In this document: one piece after another, positions 51,853 to 62,723 of the stretch
How positions within the stretch are numbered: the first letter of the stretch is position 1
How the letters are laid out: every line of letters begins with the position of its first letter
Assembly (NCBI GenBank): GCA_016716705.1
Contig: JADJVF010000006.1
Location: 1-64,000 of the forward strand
Source of the DNA: Holophagales bacterium
GTDB lineage: Bacteria > Acidobacteriota > Thermoanaerobaculia > UBA5066
Direction of reading: 5' to 3'
DNA: 64,000 bases
Notes under the pieces: generated by a model
Told to the model about the DNA's origin: nothing
What the model saw: the letters and a program-made list of their open reading frames with translations, nothing else
Databases searched by the model: none
Translations under genes and position numbers: made by a program

Positions 51853-53151
51853 TCAGGCTCGCCCGATGCCGACGTAGTCCCAACCCAGGCGCTTCATTTC
51901 CCTCGGTTCGTAGAGGTTTCGGAGGTCGACGAAGCGCTTCGCCTTCATCGTCGCCTCGAGCCTGGCGAGGTCGAGCTTGCGGAACTGGTTCCAGTCGGTG
52001 ACGAGTACGACGGCGTCGGCCCCGGCCACACAGTCGTAGACGTCCTCGGCGTAGGTGACGTCGGGGAGGACGGCGCGGGTGTTGTCCATCGCGGCAGGGT
52101 CGTAGGCGGCCACGGTGGCGCCACGGGCCTTCATGTCCTGGATGAGCTGGACGGAGGAGCTGTCGCGGATGTCGTCGGTCTCGGGCTTGAACGCGAGGCC
52201 GAGGACGGCGATCCGCTTCCCGGCGAGGTCGCCGCAGAGGGTTTCGACCTTCTCGACCATCCGCGCCTTCACCGCGGCGTTCACGCGGAGGACGGACTCC
52301 ATGATGTCGAAGGTGTAGCCGTGCTTTCTCGCGACGTCGACGACGCCGGAGGCATCCTTCGGGAAGCAGGAGCCGCCGAAGCCCGGGCCGGGGAGGAGGA
52401 AGTGCGGCGAGATCCGCTTGTCGAGGCCCATCCCGCGGGCGACGTCCTTCACGTCGGCCCCCATCCGCTCGCACATGGCGGCGATCTCGTTGATGAACGA
52501 GATCTTCAGCGCGAGGAAGCCGTTCGAGGCGTACTTGATCAGCTCGGCCGACTCGACGTCGGAGACGACGAAGGGAACGCCGGCGACGATGAGGGGCGAG
52601 TAGACGTCCTTGACGATGGCGATCGCCTCGGCGTCCCGGGAGCCGATGACGACCCGGTCGGGGCGCATGAAGTCCTCGATGGCCGAGCCCTCGCGAAGGA
52701 ACTCGGGGTTCGAGACGACCGAGAACTTGTGGCCCTCCGGGTTCTTCCGGAGGATCTCCTCGATCTGGGCGCCGGTCCCGGTCGGGACGGTCGACTTCGT
52801 GACGACGACCTTGTAGCCGTTCATGTGCTCGGCGATCGTCTCGGCGACCTGGAAGATGAACGACAGGTCGGGGGAGCCGTCCTCGCGCGGGGGGGTGCCG
52901 ACGGCGATGAAGACGACGAGCGCCCGCTCGACGGCTTCGCGGATGTCGGTCGAGAAGCGGAGCCTCTTGGCCTGGGCGTTCTTGTGGATCAGCTCCTCGA
53001 GCCCGGGCTCGTAGATCGGCGAGACGCCCTTCTTCAGGAGCGTGATCTTCGACTCGTCCTTGTCGATGCAGGTGACGTCCATCCCGAAGTCGGCGAGGCA
53101 GGCGCCGGTCACGAGGCCCACGTATCCCGTCCCGACCATGCAGATGTTCAT
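51853..53151 (-). CDS. ugd: UDP-glucose 6-dehydrogenase
   Basis: 432 residues from ATG 53151. N-terminal NAD site ICMVGTGYVGLVTGACLAD, conserved EPGLEEL, AVGTPPREDGSPD, TKSTVPTGTG, then the catalytic Cys262 in PGFGGSCFPKD. The C-terminal UDP-binding domain shows VLGLAFKPETDDIRDS. Full length for the family. It oxidises UDP-glucose to UDP-glucuronate, the substrate of the UDP-xylose synthase encoded downstream. The upstream 76 bp to the epimerase-like gene may hold its promoter. Confidence 0.96.
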   Translation of the reverse strand: MNICMVGTGYVGLVTGACLADFGMDVTCIDKDESKITLLKKGVSPIYEPGLEELIHKNAQAKRLRFSTDIREAVERALVVFIAVGTPPREDGSPDLSFIFQVAETIAEHMNGYKVVVTKSTVPTGTGAQIEEILRKNPEGHKFSVVSNPEFLREGSAIEDFMRPDRVVIGSRDAEAIAIVKDVYSPLIVAGVPFVVSDVESAELIKYASNGFLALKISFINEIAAMCERMGADVKDVARGMGLDKRISPHFLLPGPGFGGSCFPKDASGVVDVARKHGYTFDIMESVLRVNAAVKARMVEKVETLCGDLAGKRIAVLGLAFKPETDDIRDSSSVQLIQDMKARGATVAAYDPAAMDNTRAVLPDVTYAEDVYDCVAGADAVVLVTDWNQFRKLDLARLEATMKAKRFVDLRNLYEPREMKRLGWDYVGIGRA

Positions 53152-53227
53152 GAGACTCCTCCGAATGGGGACAGCCGCGAGGGCCGTCCAGCCGGCGGAG
53201 TTTAGCGTCCCCCGGGGTCCGGCGTCG

Positions 53228-54271
53228 TCAGCGGGGCCGGCCACCGTCGAACGGCCTGCGGAAGAAGCCGAAGAGCTCCCGGCGGGAGACTTCCTTCGGC
53301 TCATCGCCCGCGGGGGGGCGAGGGGCGGTCGGGCGCGGGAGTGGAGCCAGCGGCCGCGGACGGCTCGTGGTGCTCTCGGGGGCGCCGAGGCGGGAAGCGA
53401 CGATCTCCTCGGCGGCCGTCTCGAGGGACGTCTTCGCCTGGAACCGGAGGAGCTCTCCCGCGCGCGACAGGCTGGCGATTCGGCCCGGACGGGCCAGGCC
53501 CTCGTCGACGCGGATTCTCACCGGGCGGAAGGCCCGCTCGGCGAGGAGCCGCACGAGGTGCGACGGCGCGACGCCGCGGCCGCTCCCGAGGTTGATCGTC
53601 CGTCCGGCGGGGCGCAGCGCGAGCGCGGCGAGGATCCCGTGGACGGCGTCGCGGACGTGCAGGAGGTCCCGGGGAGCGTCGGAGGCCAGGACGACCTCTC
53701 CCCCGTCGAGGAGGGTCTCGAGGCTGTCCTGTGGAAAGCGGGTCGGGGGCGCCCCGGGGGCGAGGACGTGGAATAGCCGAAGGATGACGTTCGGGACGTC
53801 GGAGCCGCGGAGCCGGGACTCCTCGACCATCCTCTGGAGGAGGACGGGGTCGCTCCCGGGGTCGATCGGCTCCTCCTCGAGGGCGGGCTGTCCCGGGGTC
53901 GCCGGCGCTCCGTAGAGAGCCCCGTCGGAAAGGTGGACGAGGAAGGGCCTGTCGTGGCTCCGCATCGCCTCGAGCATCGAGACGACGCCCGGGCCTCCCG
54001 GCGGGAAGAGCGCCGCGTTCACGACGGCGTCGGGCTTCAGGTCGCGGAAGACGTCGCTGGCGGCCCCGGGAAGGGAGAGGTCGGCGGTGACGACCGTCGC
54101 CTTCGGAAACGATCGGAGCGAATCGGCCCGTGTCTCGCGCACCGTGCGGCCGTCGCCCTGGTCTCCCATCGCGTCGACGACGGCGACCTCGGCCCCTTCC
54201 GAGAGGAGCTGCCTGGCAACGGCCGAACCGACGAGGCCGGCACCCCCGGCCACGAGGACGCGGAACGCCAC
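53228..54271 (-). CDS. NAD-dependent epimerase/dehydratase-like protein with degenerate active site
   Basis: 347 residues from GTG 54271, two bases after the mlaD stop. A good Rossmann start (FRVLVAGGAGLVGSAVARQLL) and extended-SDR features (ADLSLPGAASDVF, VHLSDGALYG, LRLFHVLAPGAPP, DLLHVRDAVHGILAAL) are present. Where the catalytic YxxxK is expected (after EEEPIDPGSD) the sequence reads PVLLQRMVEESR, with no Tyr and Arg for Lys. It may bind NAD and a sugar nucleotide without the usual chemistry. The C-terminal 60 residues are Pro/Arg-rich and end REPGRPR-like basic. Position suggests co-transcription with mla genes. Confidence 0.75.
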   Translation of the reverse strand: MAFRVLVAGGAGLVGSAVARQLLSEGAEVAVVDAMGDQGDGRTVRETRADSLRSFPKATVVTADLSLPGAASDVFRDLKPDAVVNAALFPPGGPGVVSMLEAMRSHDRPFLVHLSDGALYGAPATPGQPALEEEPIDPGSDPVLLQRMVEESRLRGSDVPNVILRLFHVLAPGAPPTRFPQDSLETLLDGGEVVLASDAPRDLLHVRDAVHGILAALALRPAGRTINLGSGRGVAPSHLVRLLAERAFRPVRIRVDEGLARPGRIASLSRAGELLRFQAKTSLETAAEEIVASRLGAPESTTSRPRPLAPLPRPTAPRPPAGDEPKEVSRRELFGFFRRPFDGGRPR

Positions 54272-54273
54272 GG

Positions 54274-55479
54274 CTACTCTCTCGGTTCCGGTGTCGGGGC
54301 GGGCCCGAGCGTCTCGGGAGGCGTCGCCTCCGCTTTCGCCTTCTCGGCGTCGTAGCGCGTCTGGATGCCCGAACGCTGCCGGTTCCTCACGAGCCACTTC
54401 AGGGGCTTGGACTCGTCGATGCCGACGAGGATGTCGTCGATCGCCTCGTAGACGGACGGGTCGTTGATCAGCTTTCCGGCCGTCCCCTCGCCACCGTCGA
54501 TCTTCTCGGCCACGCGGGCGAGGCTGGCCGTGATGCGCGTCAGGTCCTTCATCAGTTCACGTGCGAACTCGTCGTCGTGAACGAGCTTCGGAAGGAGCCC
54601 GTTGCCCGACGACAACTCCTTCGAGAAGCCGGCGAGCCCGTCGGCCGCCGCCTGGAGGGAATCGACCATGGCGAAGAACTTCTTCTTGCCGGCGGGGTCG
54701 CCGAGGAGCGCCGGGACGAGCCCTTCGCCGTTGCCGGCCCCCTTCTCGACGGCGCCGAGGATCTTCCGGAGGGAGGCCACCGAGCCCTCCAGCTCCACCG
54801 TCACGCGGTCGGCGAGCGCCTCGTCGGAGACGAGGCGGCCGACGAGCCCCTTCCCCGTGCGGGCGTCCTCCAGGAGGGCGTTCGTCGAGGCGATCGTCTG
54901 CCTCAGCGACCGCGACAGCTCCTTGCCCTCCGGGGTCGCGCTCGTGAGCTCGCCGACGAACCCTTCCCCCTTCTCCACGCGGCCCAGGATCGTCTTGAGC
55001 GACTTGGCGACGGCGGTGACGTTGTCGACGAGGTCGCCCGACCCGGCGAGGATCTTGTCGAGCTCGCTGCCGCGGATCGCGGCGATCTCCGTGCCGGGCT
55101 CCGCGAGAGGCTTGTCGGGGGACCCCGGGGTCACCTCCAGGTACTTGTCGCCGAGGAGGCCGATCGTCTTGATCTCCACGCGGCTGTCGGTCCGCACGAG
55201 GTGGCGGTAGCGGCGCTCGATGTCGAAGCGGACGATCAGGTCCTCGCCCGGCTTCTTCGGGACCTCCACGTCCTGGACGGCGCCGACGGTGACGCCCGCG
55301 AGGCGGACCTGGTTCCCGCCCATCAGGCCCTGGGAGTTCGGGAAGAGGGCGAAATAGCTGCTCCGGGCGAGGAAGAAGCCGGTCTTGCCGCCGACGATGA
55401 CGATCATGACGACGAGGAGGAGGAGCGAGGCGAAGACGATGACCCCGACGCGGGAGCGGGTGCGGCTGTCGGCTCTCAT
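54274..55479 (-). CDS. mlaD: MlaD-family (MCE domain) lipid-transport protein
   Basis: 401 residues. One N-terminal membrane helix (VGVIVFASLLLLVVMIVIV) and an MCE domain (YFALFPNSQGLMGGNQVRLAGVTVGAV; GLLGDKYLEVTPG). The rest is a long predicted helical region with repeated hydrophobic heptads and phrases such as LVGRLVSDEALADRV, GFVGELTSATPEG and GTAGKLINDPSVYEAI. It would hang in the periplasm and form the hexameric ring that passes phospholipids between membranes. It is longer than E. coli MlaD (183 residues) and more like MCE proteins with extended tails. Starts within the mlaF stop (ATGA). Confidence 0.9.
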   Translation of the reverse strand: MRADSRTRSRVGVIVFASLLLLVVMIVIVGGKTGFFLARSSYFALFPNSQGLMGGNQVRLAGVTVGAVQDVEVPKKPGEDLIVRFDIERRYRHLVRTDSRVEIKTIGLLGDKYLEVTPGSPDKPLAEPGTEIAAIRGSELDKILAGSGDLVDNVTAVAKSLKTILGRVEKGEGFVGELTSATPEGKELSRSLRQTIASTNALLEDARTGKGLVGRLVSDEALADRVTVELEGSVASLRKILGAVEKGAGNGEGLVPALLGDPAGKKKFFAMVDSLQAAADGLAGFSKELSSGNGLLPKLVHDDEFARELMKDLTRITASLARVAEKIDGGEGTAGKLINDPSVYEAIDDILVGIDESKPLKWLVRNRQRSGIQTRYDAEKAKAEATPPETLGPAPTPEPRE

Positions 55480-56243
55480 GGTGCGGTGGTCTCCCTCGTG
55501 CCGGTCTCTTCCGCGGCGAGGAAGGCGCGGAGGGCGGCGATGTCGGAACGGCGGGCCTCGTCGGGGCTCCCGACGAAGGTGAAGCGCCCCCTCTCCAGGA
55601 ACGCGATCCGGTCGGCCACGAAGAGGGCCGAGGCGATGTCGTGCGTCACGACGACGGAGGTCGTCGCGAGGCGCGTGTTCAGGTCGACGATGAGGCGGTT
55701 GATCGTCATCGCCGTCACGGGGTCCAGGCCGGTCGTCGGCTCGTCGTAGAGGAGGACGTCCGGCTTGAGCGCGATCGTCCGGGCGAGGGAGACGCGCTTC
55801 TTCATCCCGCCCGAGAGGGAGGACGGGAGGAGCGGCAGCACGTCGGGGCCGAGGTTGACGAAGCCGAGCACCTCCGCCACGCGGGCAGCGACGTCGGCGT
55901 CCGTCATCTTCGTGTGCTCCCAGAGGGCGAAGGCGACGTTCTCGAAGACCGTCATCGAGTCGAAGAGAGCCCCCATCTGGAAGAGCATCCCGACCTTCTT
56001 CCGTACCGGCACGAGCTCTTCCTCGGCGAGGCGGGAGATCTCGAGGCCGTCGACGAAGACCTCTCCCGAGTCGGGGTGCGTCAGCCCGTTCATGTGCCGG
56101 AGCGAGACCGACTTGCCGCTCCCCGACCCCCCGAGGATCACCATCACCTCGCCACGCCGCACGGACAGGTCGACGGAGTCCAGGACGACGTTGTCGCCGA
56201 AGGCCTTCGAAACGCCTCGGAGCTCGATGACGGGGTCGCTCAT
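55476..56243 (-). CDS. mlaF: MlaF-type ABC transporter ATP-binding protein
   Basis: 255 residues. Walker A GGSGSGKS (36-43), Q-loop QMGALFDSMTVFENV, signature LSGGMKKRVSLARTI, Walker B LLYDEPTTGLD, and H-switch VVVTHDI. The QMGALFDSxTVxENV and SGGMxKRV wording is specific to the Mla/Ttg2A subgroup. It powers the MlaE permease. Overlaps both neighbours by ATGA. Confidence 0.95.
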   Translation of the reverse strand: MSDPVIELRGVSKAFGDNVVLDSVDLSVRRGEVMVILGGSGSGKSVSLRHMNGLTHPDSGEVFVDGLEISRLAEEELVPVRKKVGMLFQMGALFDSMTVFENVAFALWEHTKMTDADVAARVAEVLGFVNLGPDVLPLLPSSLSGGMKKRVSLARTIALKPDVLLYDEPTTGLDPVTAMTINRLIVDLNTRLATTSVVVTHDIASALFVADRIAFLERGRFTFVGSPDEARRSDIAALRAFLAAEETGTRETTAP

Positions 56244-57058
56244 CCGATCGGCAGGGCGATGAAGAGCTTCGTGAGGAAGAAGTCGGTGATGAGGATCGTG
56301 ATGGACGCGGCGACGACGGCGATCGTCGTCGCCCGTCCGACGCCGTCCGCCCCGCCCGTGGCCCCGAGGCCGTTGTAGCAGCCGATGAGGGCGATCTCGA
56401 GGCCGAAGACCGGCGTCTTGCAGAGGCCGTGCATCAGGTCGTTGACGGAGAGCGCCTGCAGCGTCGTCGACAGGTAGAAGCCCGCCCCGATCTTGATCTC
56501 GAAGGCGGCGATGATGAGGCCGCCGAGCATGCCGTGGAAGATGGCGATGAGGGTGAGGACGGGAAGCATGACCGTCAGCGCGACGACGCGCGGCAGGACG
56601 AGCTTGCGGATCGGCGAGGTGCCGAGGGCGCGCAGGGCGTCGACCTGCTCGGTGACGGCCATCGTGCCGAGCTCGGCGGTGATCCCGGCACCGCAGCGCG
56701 CGGCCAGCATGAGGGCCGTCAGGACGGGACCGAGCTCGCGGGTGAGCGAGAGAATGACGGCGCGTCCGATGACGAGCTTTCCGCCGAACTGCTCGAGCGC
56801 GTAAGCCGTCTGGAGGGCGAGGACCATCCCCGTGAAGAGGCAGGTCAGGTTCGCGACGGCGATCGACTGGACGCCGAGGGCGTCCATCTGGCGCAGGATC
56901 TCGCCCCCTTCCCACCGCTTTCGTCCCTCGCGGACGAGGCTGCCGGCGAGGAGACCGAGGCCGCCGAGGTGAGAGAAGACCTTCCGAAACCAGCGGCGGA
57001 GCCGCGGGAGCGTCCAGAAGGGGCCGAGGCTGGCCTCCGCAGGCAGGATTTCGGGCAC
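56240..57058 (-). CDS. mlaE: MlaE-type ABC permease
   Basis: 272 residues from GTG 57058. Family motifs are QMDALGVQSIAVANLTCLFTGMVLALQ, EQFGGKLVIGRAVILSLTRELGPVLTALMLAARCGAGITAELGTM (shown in pieces in the sequence), VTEQVDALRALGTSPIRKLVLPRV and KTPVFGLEIALIGCYNGL. Five to six membrane helices. Together with MlaF and MlaD it forms the inner-membrane lipid transporter that keeps outer-membrane asymmetry. First gene of the operon; divergent from plsC with 41 bp between starts, so their promoters overlap or abut. Confidence 0.95.
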   Translation of the reverse strand: MPEILPAEASLGPFWTLPRLRRWFRKVFSHLGGLGLLAGSLVREGRKRWEGGEILRQMDALGVQSIAVANLTCLFTGMVLALQTAYALEQFGGKLVIGRAVILSLTRELGPVLTALMLAARCGAGITAELGTMAVTEQVDALRALGTSPIRKLVLPRVVALTVMLPVLTLIAIFHGMLGGLIIAAFEIKIGAGFYLSTTLQALSVNDLMHGLCKTPVFGLEIALIGCYNGLGATGGADGVGRATTIAVVAASITILITDFFLTKLFIALPIG

Positions 57059-57099
57059 GGGGGCGATTGTACGGGCCGTACCGGTAGACTCGCGCCTCG

Positions 57100-57813
57100 A
57101 TGCAGCTCCTCTACACGGTGTGGGTGTGGCTTTTCGGGCTGGTGGTGACACCCGTCTTCGGGACGCTGGCGATCCTCACGTCGTGGATCCCGCCTCGCGG
57201 GAAGATCTACCAGTACTGGGCTCGATGGTGGTCGTGGACTCTCCTCCGGGCGGCAGGAATCGACGTGGTCGTGGAGACGACGGAGGGGGCGCGAAAGGTC
57301 CCCGAGGCGATCTTCATGGCGAACCACACCTCGGCGGCGGACATCGTCGTGATCTTCGTCGCCCTCTCCCGCGACGTGCGGTTCGTGGCGAAGCGGGGCC
57401 TCTTCTGGATTCCGTTCCTCGGCTGGTCGATGTGGCTCGCCGGCTTCATCCCGGTCGACCGCGAGCGGAAGGACAAGGGCCGCGAGGCGTTCGACCGGAT
57501 CGGGAAGAGCCTGAAGAAGGGGGTCTCGATCCTCGTCTTCCCCGAGGGGACCCGCTCGCGGAACGGGAAGCTCGGAGTCTTCAAGAAGGCGGGGTTCCTC
57601 CTGGCGATGCGGGCCGGGATGCCGATCGTCCCGGTCGGGATCTCCGGGGCCCGGGCCGTCCTCGGCGCCGACGGGCTTCTCGTTCGCCGCGGGAGGATCA
57701 CCGTCCGGGTCGGGGACCCGGTCCCGTCGGGCACCTACACGTTCGCGCAGCGAGGCGAGTTCATCGAGAAGGTGCGGACCGAGATCGCCAGACTGGGCGA
57801 CTCGTCGGGGTAG
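57100..57813 (+). CDS. plsC: 1-acyl-sn-glycerol-3-phosphate acyltransferase
   Basis: 237 residues. The acyltransferase motifs NHTSAAD (His76 and Asp81) and VFPEGTRSRNG (about 147-157) are intact, with two N-terminal membrane-associated segments. Converts lysophosphatidate to phosphatidate in phospholipid synthesis. Divergent from the lipid transporter operon mlaEFD, which makes functional sense. Followed after 84 bp by apbC/mrp. Confidence 0.94.
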   Translation: MQLLYTVWVWLFGLVVTPVFGTLAILTSWIPPRGKIYQYWARWWSWTLLRAAGIDVVVETTEGARKVPEAIFMANHTSAADIVVIFVALSRDVRFVAKRGLFWIPFLGWSMWLAGFIPVDRERKDKGREAFDRIGKSLKKGVSILVFPEGTRSRNGKLGVFKKAGFLLAMRAGMPIVPVGISGARAVLGADGLLVRRGRITVRVGDPVPSGTYTFAQRGEFIEKVRTEIARLGDSSG

Positions 57814-57897
57814 ACTCCACCCGTCGTGCGGCGCCCTCCGGGGCGAGCCCGCGACGGCCGCCCCATCCGGGCCGGCGAACCCGATCGGAGGTATCCC

Positions 57898-58956
57898 ATG
57901 TCGACCGTGCCCCCCACCGAGGAGACCGTCCTCGAGGTGCTCCGCAGCGTCAAGTATCCCGGCTTCAGCCGTGACATCGTCTCCTTCGGCTTCGTCAAGG
58001 ACATCGCCGTGGGCGGCGGGAATATCTCGTTTCGCCTCTCGATGACGACCGCCTCGGCCGAGGTGGCGACGCAGATCCGCTCGGAGTGCGACGCGGCGCT
58101 CCGGGCCCTTCCGGGCGTGACGGCGGTGACGATCGCCGTCGAGACCGGGCAGGCCCCCGTGAATCTCGCCGGTGCCCAGGCCGCCCGGCCCGAGATGCTC
58201 CCCGACACGCGCTTCATGGTCGCCGTCGCCTCGGGCAAGGGGGGCGTCGGCAAGTCGACCGTCGCCGGGAACCTCGCGATCGCGCTCCGCCAGCTCGGCT
58301 ACACGGTCGGCCTCCTCGACTGCGACATCTACGGGCCGTCGCAGCAGATGATGATGGGGATCGACGAGAAGCCGTTCCTGAACGAGGAAGAGAAGATCGT
58401 CCCGATCGAGAAGTACGGCGTCCGGGTGATGTCGATCGGTTTCCTCATGGACGCCGACACGCCGGTCATCTGGCGCGGACCGATGATCTACAAGGCGATC
58501 GAGCAGTTTCTCGGCGACGTGGCGTGGGGCACGCAGGATTTCCTGATCGTCGACCTCCCGCCCGGAACGGGCGACGCGCAGCTGACGCTGACGCAGAAGG
58601 TCGCCCTCTCCGGCGCCGTCATCGTCACGACGCCGCAGGACGTCGCCCTCATCGACGCGAGGAAGGGCCTCGCGATGTTCCAGAAGGTGAACGTCCCGCT
58701 CATCGGCCTCATCGAGAACATGAGCGGCTTCGAGTGCCCCAAGTGCGGCCACGTCGAGCCGATCTTCAAGACCGGCGGCGGAGAGAGGACGGCGCTGCAG
58801 CTGGGCGTCCCCTTCCTCGGCCGCATCCCCCTCGACCCGCGGATCGCCCTCTCCGGAGACGCCGGAATGCCGATCGTCGCCGCCGATCCCGACAGCGCGT
58901 CGACGAGAGCCTTCCTCGAGCTGGGGAAGGCCGTCGTGAAGGCCGTCGGGGCGTAA
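57898..58956 (+). CDS. apbC: Mrp/NBP35-family Fe-S cluster carrier ATPase with DUF59 domain
   Basis: 352 residues; GGAGGT precedes the ATG. N-terminal DUF59/MIP18 domain (VLEVLRSVKYPGFSRDIV, GGGNISFRLSMTT). Deviant Walker A ASGKGGVGKST (111-121), switch regions DCDIYGPSQQ and VDLPPGTGD, and a CPKCGH pair near residue 281 used for the bridging [4Fe-4S] cluster. It delivers clusters to apoproteins, useful in a cell with an Fe-S-rich hydrogenase, MutY and an Rrf2 sensor. Confidence 0.95.
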   Translation: MSTVPPTEETVLEVLRSVKYPGFSRDIVSFGFVKDIAVGGGNISFRLSMTTASAEVATQIRSECDAALRALPGVTAVTIAVETGQAPVNLAGAQAARPEMLPDTRFMVAVASGKGGVGKSTVAGNLAIALRQLGYTVGLLDCDIYGPSQQMMMGIDEKPFLNEEEKIVPIEKYGVRVMSIGFLMDADTPVIWRGPMIYKAIEQFLGDVAWGTQDFLIVDLPPGTGDAQLTLTQKVALSGAVIVTTPQDVALIDARKGLAMFQKVNVPLIGLIENMSGFECPKCGHVEPIFKTGGGERTALQLGVPFLGRIPLDPRIALSGDAGMPIVAADPDSASTRAFLELGKAVVKAVGA

Positions 58957-59133
58957 CCGGGGGACCGGGAAGAGAACCCGGGGAGAGACGAGAGCACGAG
59001 GGACCCAGGGCACGAAGGCACCGGAGCACGGGGGCACGGGGGAGGGGAGCCTCGCCCCGGCGGTGGGTCCCACGGCCGCCTGCTCCGCGCGCCCGACCCG
59101 CTTCCGCTCGCGCTGCGGCCGGGCGGGGGGCCC

Positions 59134-59181
59134 GCGCGAACTCCTCGCTTCGCTCGTCAAACACGCGCGCGGGCCTGATCC
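59134..59181 (+). repeat. Left arm of spaced imperfect inverted repeat
   Basis: About 48 bp that matches the reverse complement of 59499-59546 with few differences. The identical core CCTCGCTTCGCTCGT (59143-59157) and the end CCTGATCC are shared. The arms are separated by about 317 bp of noncoding sequence. Confidence 0.75.
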
Positions 59182-59498
59182 CCGCCCGGTCCTCGCGCAA
59201 GCGAGCGGGTCCCCGGCCGTGCTCGGGGGCGGCTCGCGGGACCCACCCCCGTGGCTCGGCCGCCGGGAGCATTTTCCCCAGAAGGGGTCATCCCGAGGGG
59301 GTCAGGTCTACCTTCTACACTCTGCGCGGTGCATGGAGCGCGGAAGGGCACGTCGGATATCCCGTGTTCCAGGTAATCCCGCCGCCCGAAGGGCGGCCAG
59401 AGATCTCGAAGTTGGCACGGCGCGCGGGAGGGTTGCGCCCCGCGAAGCGAACGCCCGAGCACGCGCGGGGCCCCGCACGGCTCCGCGAGCAGGCCGCC

Positions 59499-59546
59499 GG
59501 ATCAGGCGAGCGCGCGCGTGCAACGAGCGAAGCGAGGCGTTCGCGC
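59499..59546 (-). repeat. Right arm of spaced imperfect inverted repeat
   Basis: Reverse complement of the left arm, with core ACGAGCGAAGCGAGG at 59523-59537. Similarity fades gradually beyond the GGATC end, so the repeat may have been longer. Confidence 0.75.
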
Positions 59547-59711
59547 TCGCCCCGGCGGCCCGCGGAGCGGAGCCGATGCGGGTCGCGCGCGCGGAGGAGT
59601 CGCGAGCGGGGTGCAGCCCTCCCACGCGCCCCTGGAAAGTGGACGTGATCAGCCCTCGCCGTCCCCGTCTCCTCGTCTCCCTGTCCCGTCCGCGTCCTCC
59701 CAGAAACGGAA

Positions 59712-59737
59712 ACGGCCCGGCGTCTGTGCCGGGCCGT
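59712..59737 (-). terminator. Intrinsic terminator of the ccm operon
   Basis: A 10-bp stem (ACGGCCCGGC with GCCGGGCCGT, loop of six) lies 58 bp after the ccmF stop. On the minus strand it is followed by TTTCCGTTTC, a modest T-tract. The stem is almost the same as that at 5294-5322 after the hydrogenase operon. Confidence 0.75.
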
Positions 59738-59794
59738 CGTGGATGAACCTCGTGTCTGCGGCCGGTCTCTCTCCGGCGTTCTCTCCCCGGGGTC

Positions 59795-62157
<2,363 letters not shown>

Positions 62158-62158
<1 letters not shown>

Positions 62159-62565
62159 CAGGTCTTCACCGAGACCTTGGCACCGTAGTGCTTCTCCGTC
62201 TCCTCTCCCTGGTACTTGGACGGGCATTTCACCAGGAGCTTCTCCGCGTGGAAGCTGTCCTTCTGGTACTTCCCGATGGCGACGATCGAGACGGCCTCCT
62301 CGAAGTTGGCCGGCTTCACGTCGCGGTAGGCGACCGGGAGGACCTTCTTCGTCTCGAGGTCGACGAGGTTGAAGTGGAGCGTCTTGGAAGTCGTGTCGTA
62401 GCGCGAGGAGCCCTTCTCGAGTCCGCCCATCACCTGGACCACGCGGACGGACTTCTGCGCCTCGTCGAAGGTGACGTACGGCGTCATCGTCGACGAGAAC
62501 GTCGTCAGGCCGAGGACGAGGAAGGCGAGGATGAGGGCGGCGCCGGCCCAGTAGGCTTTCTTCAT
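62158..62565 (-). CDS. ccmE: Heme chaperone CcmE, CxxxY type
   Basis: 135 residues with one N-terminal membrane helix (AYWAGAALILAFLVLGLTTF) and an OB-fold (SVRVVQVMGGLEKGSSRYD, LHFNLVD, VLPVAYRDVKPANFEEAVSIVAIGKY). The heme-binding site is LLVKCPSKYQG (Cys114, Tyr118) rather than the His-containing HDENY of E. coli. It is therefore the cysteine variant known from archaea and some bacteria. Receives heme from CcmC and hands it to CcmF. Confidence 0.93.
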
Positions 62566-62723
62566 GACGGGTCCTCCGGGGTCTGCCGCGACATCGCGGA
62601 ACGGACCTTTCGGTCGAGGTGGACGAGGTAGGCGAAGAGCCCCGCCCAGATGATGATGTTGACGGCGGCGACGTAGAACAGCGCGCCGTGCGAGACGGCA
62701 GCCGTCGGGGCGTCGGGAGTCAT
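62562..62723 (-). CDS. ccmD: CcmD-like small membrane protein
   Basis: 53 residues with a single helix (ALFYVAAVNIIIWAGLFAYLVHL) followed by a basic end (DRKVRSAM). Size, topology and position between ccmC and ccmE identify it as the CcmD-like subunit that helps release holo-CcmE. It overlaps both neighbours by ATGA. Confidence 0.85.
   Translation of the reverse strand: MTPDAPTAAVSHGALFYVAAVNIIIWAGLFAYLVHLDRKVRSAMSRQTPEDPS

Larger units (their letters stand above)
58957..59794. other. 838-bp noncoding, extremely GC-rich region
   Basis: No credible coding frame; the open frames here are Arg/Ala-rich and lack domain motifs. It contains a long spaced inverted repeat (59134-59181 with 59499-59546), short runs like GCTTCGCTCG and its complement, and the hairpin terminator of the ccm operon near its right end. 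No terminator was identified for apbC. Confidence 0.7.

Noticed and set aside
59063..59746. Open frames in the 58957-59794 region
   Set aside because: Low-complexity Arg/Ala/Pro translations on both strands, interrupted by an inverted repeat; no start with a ribosome site or family match.
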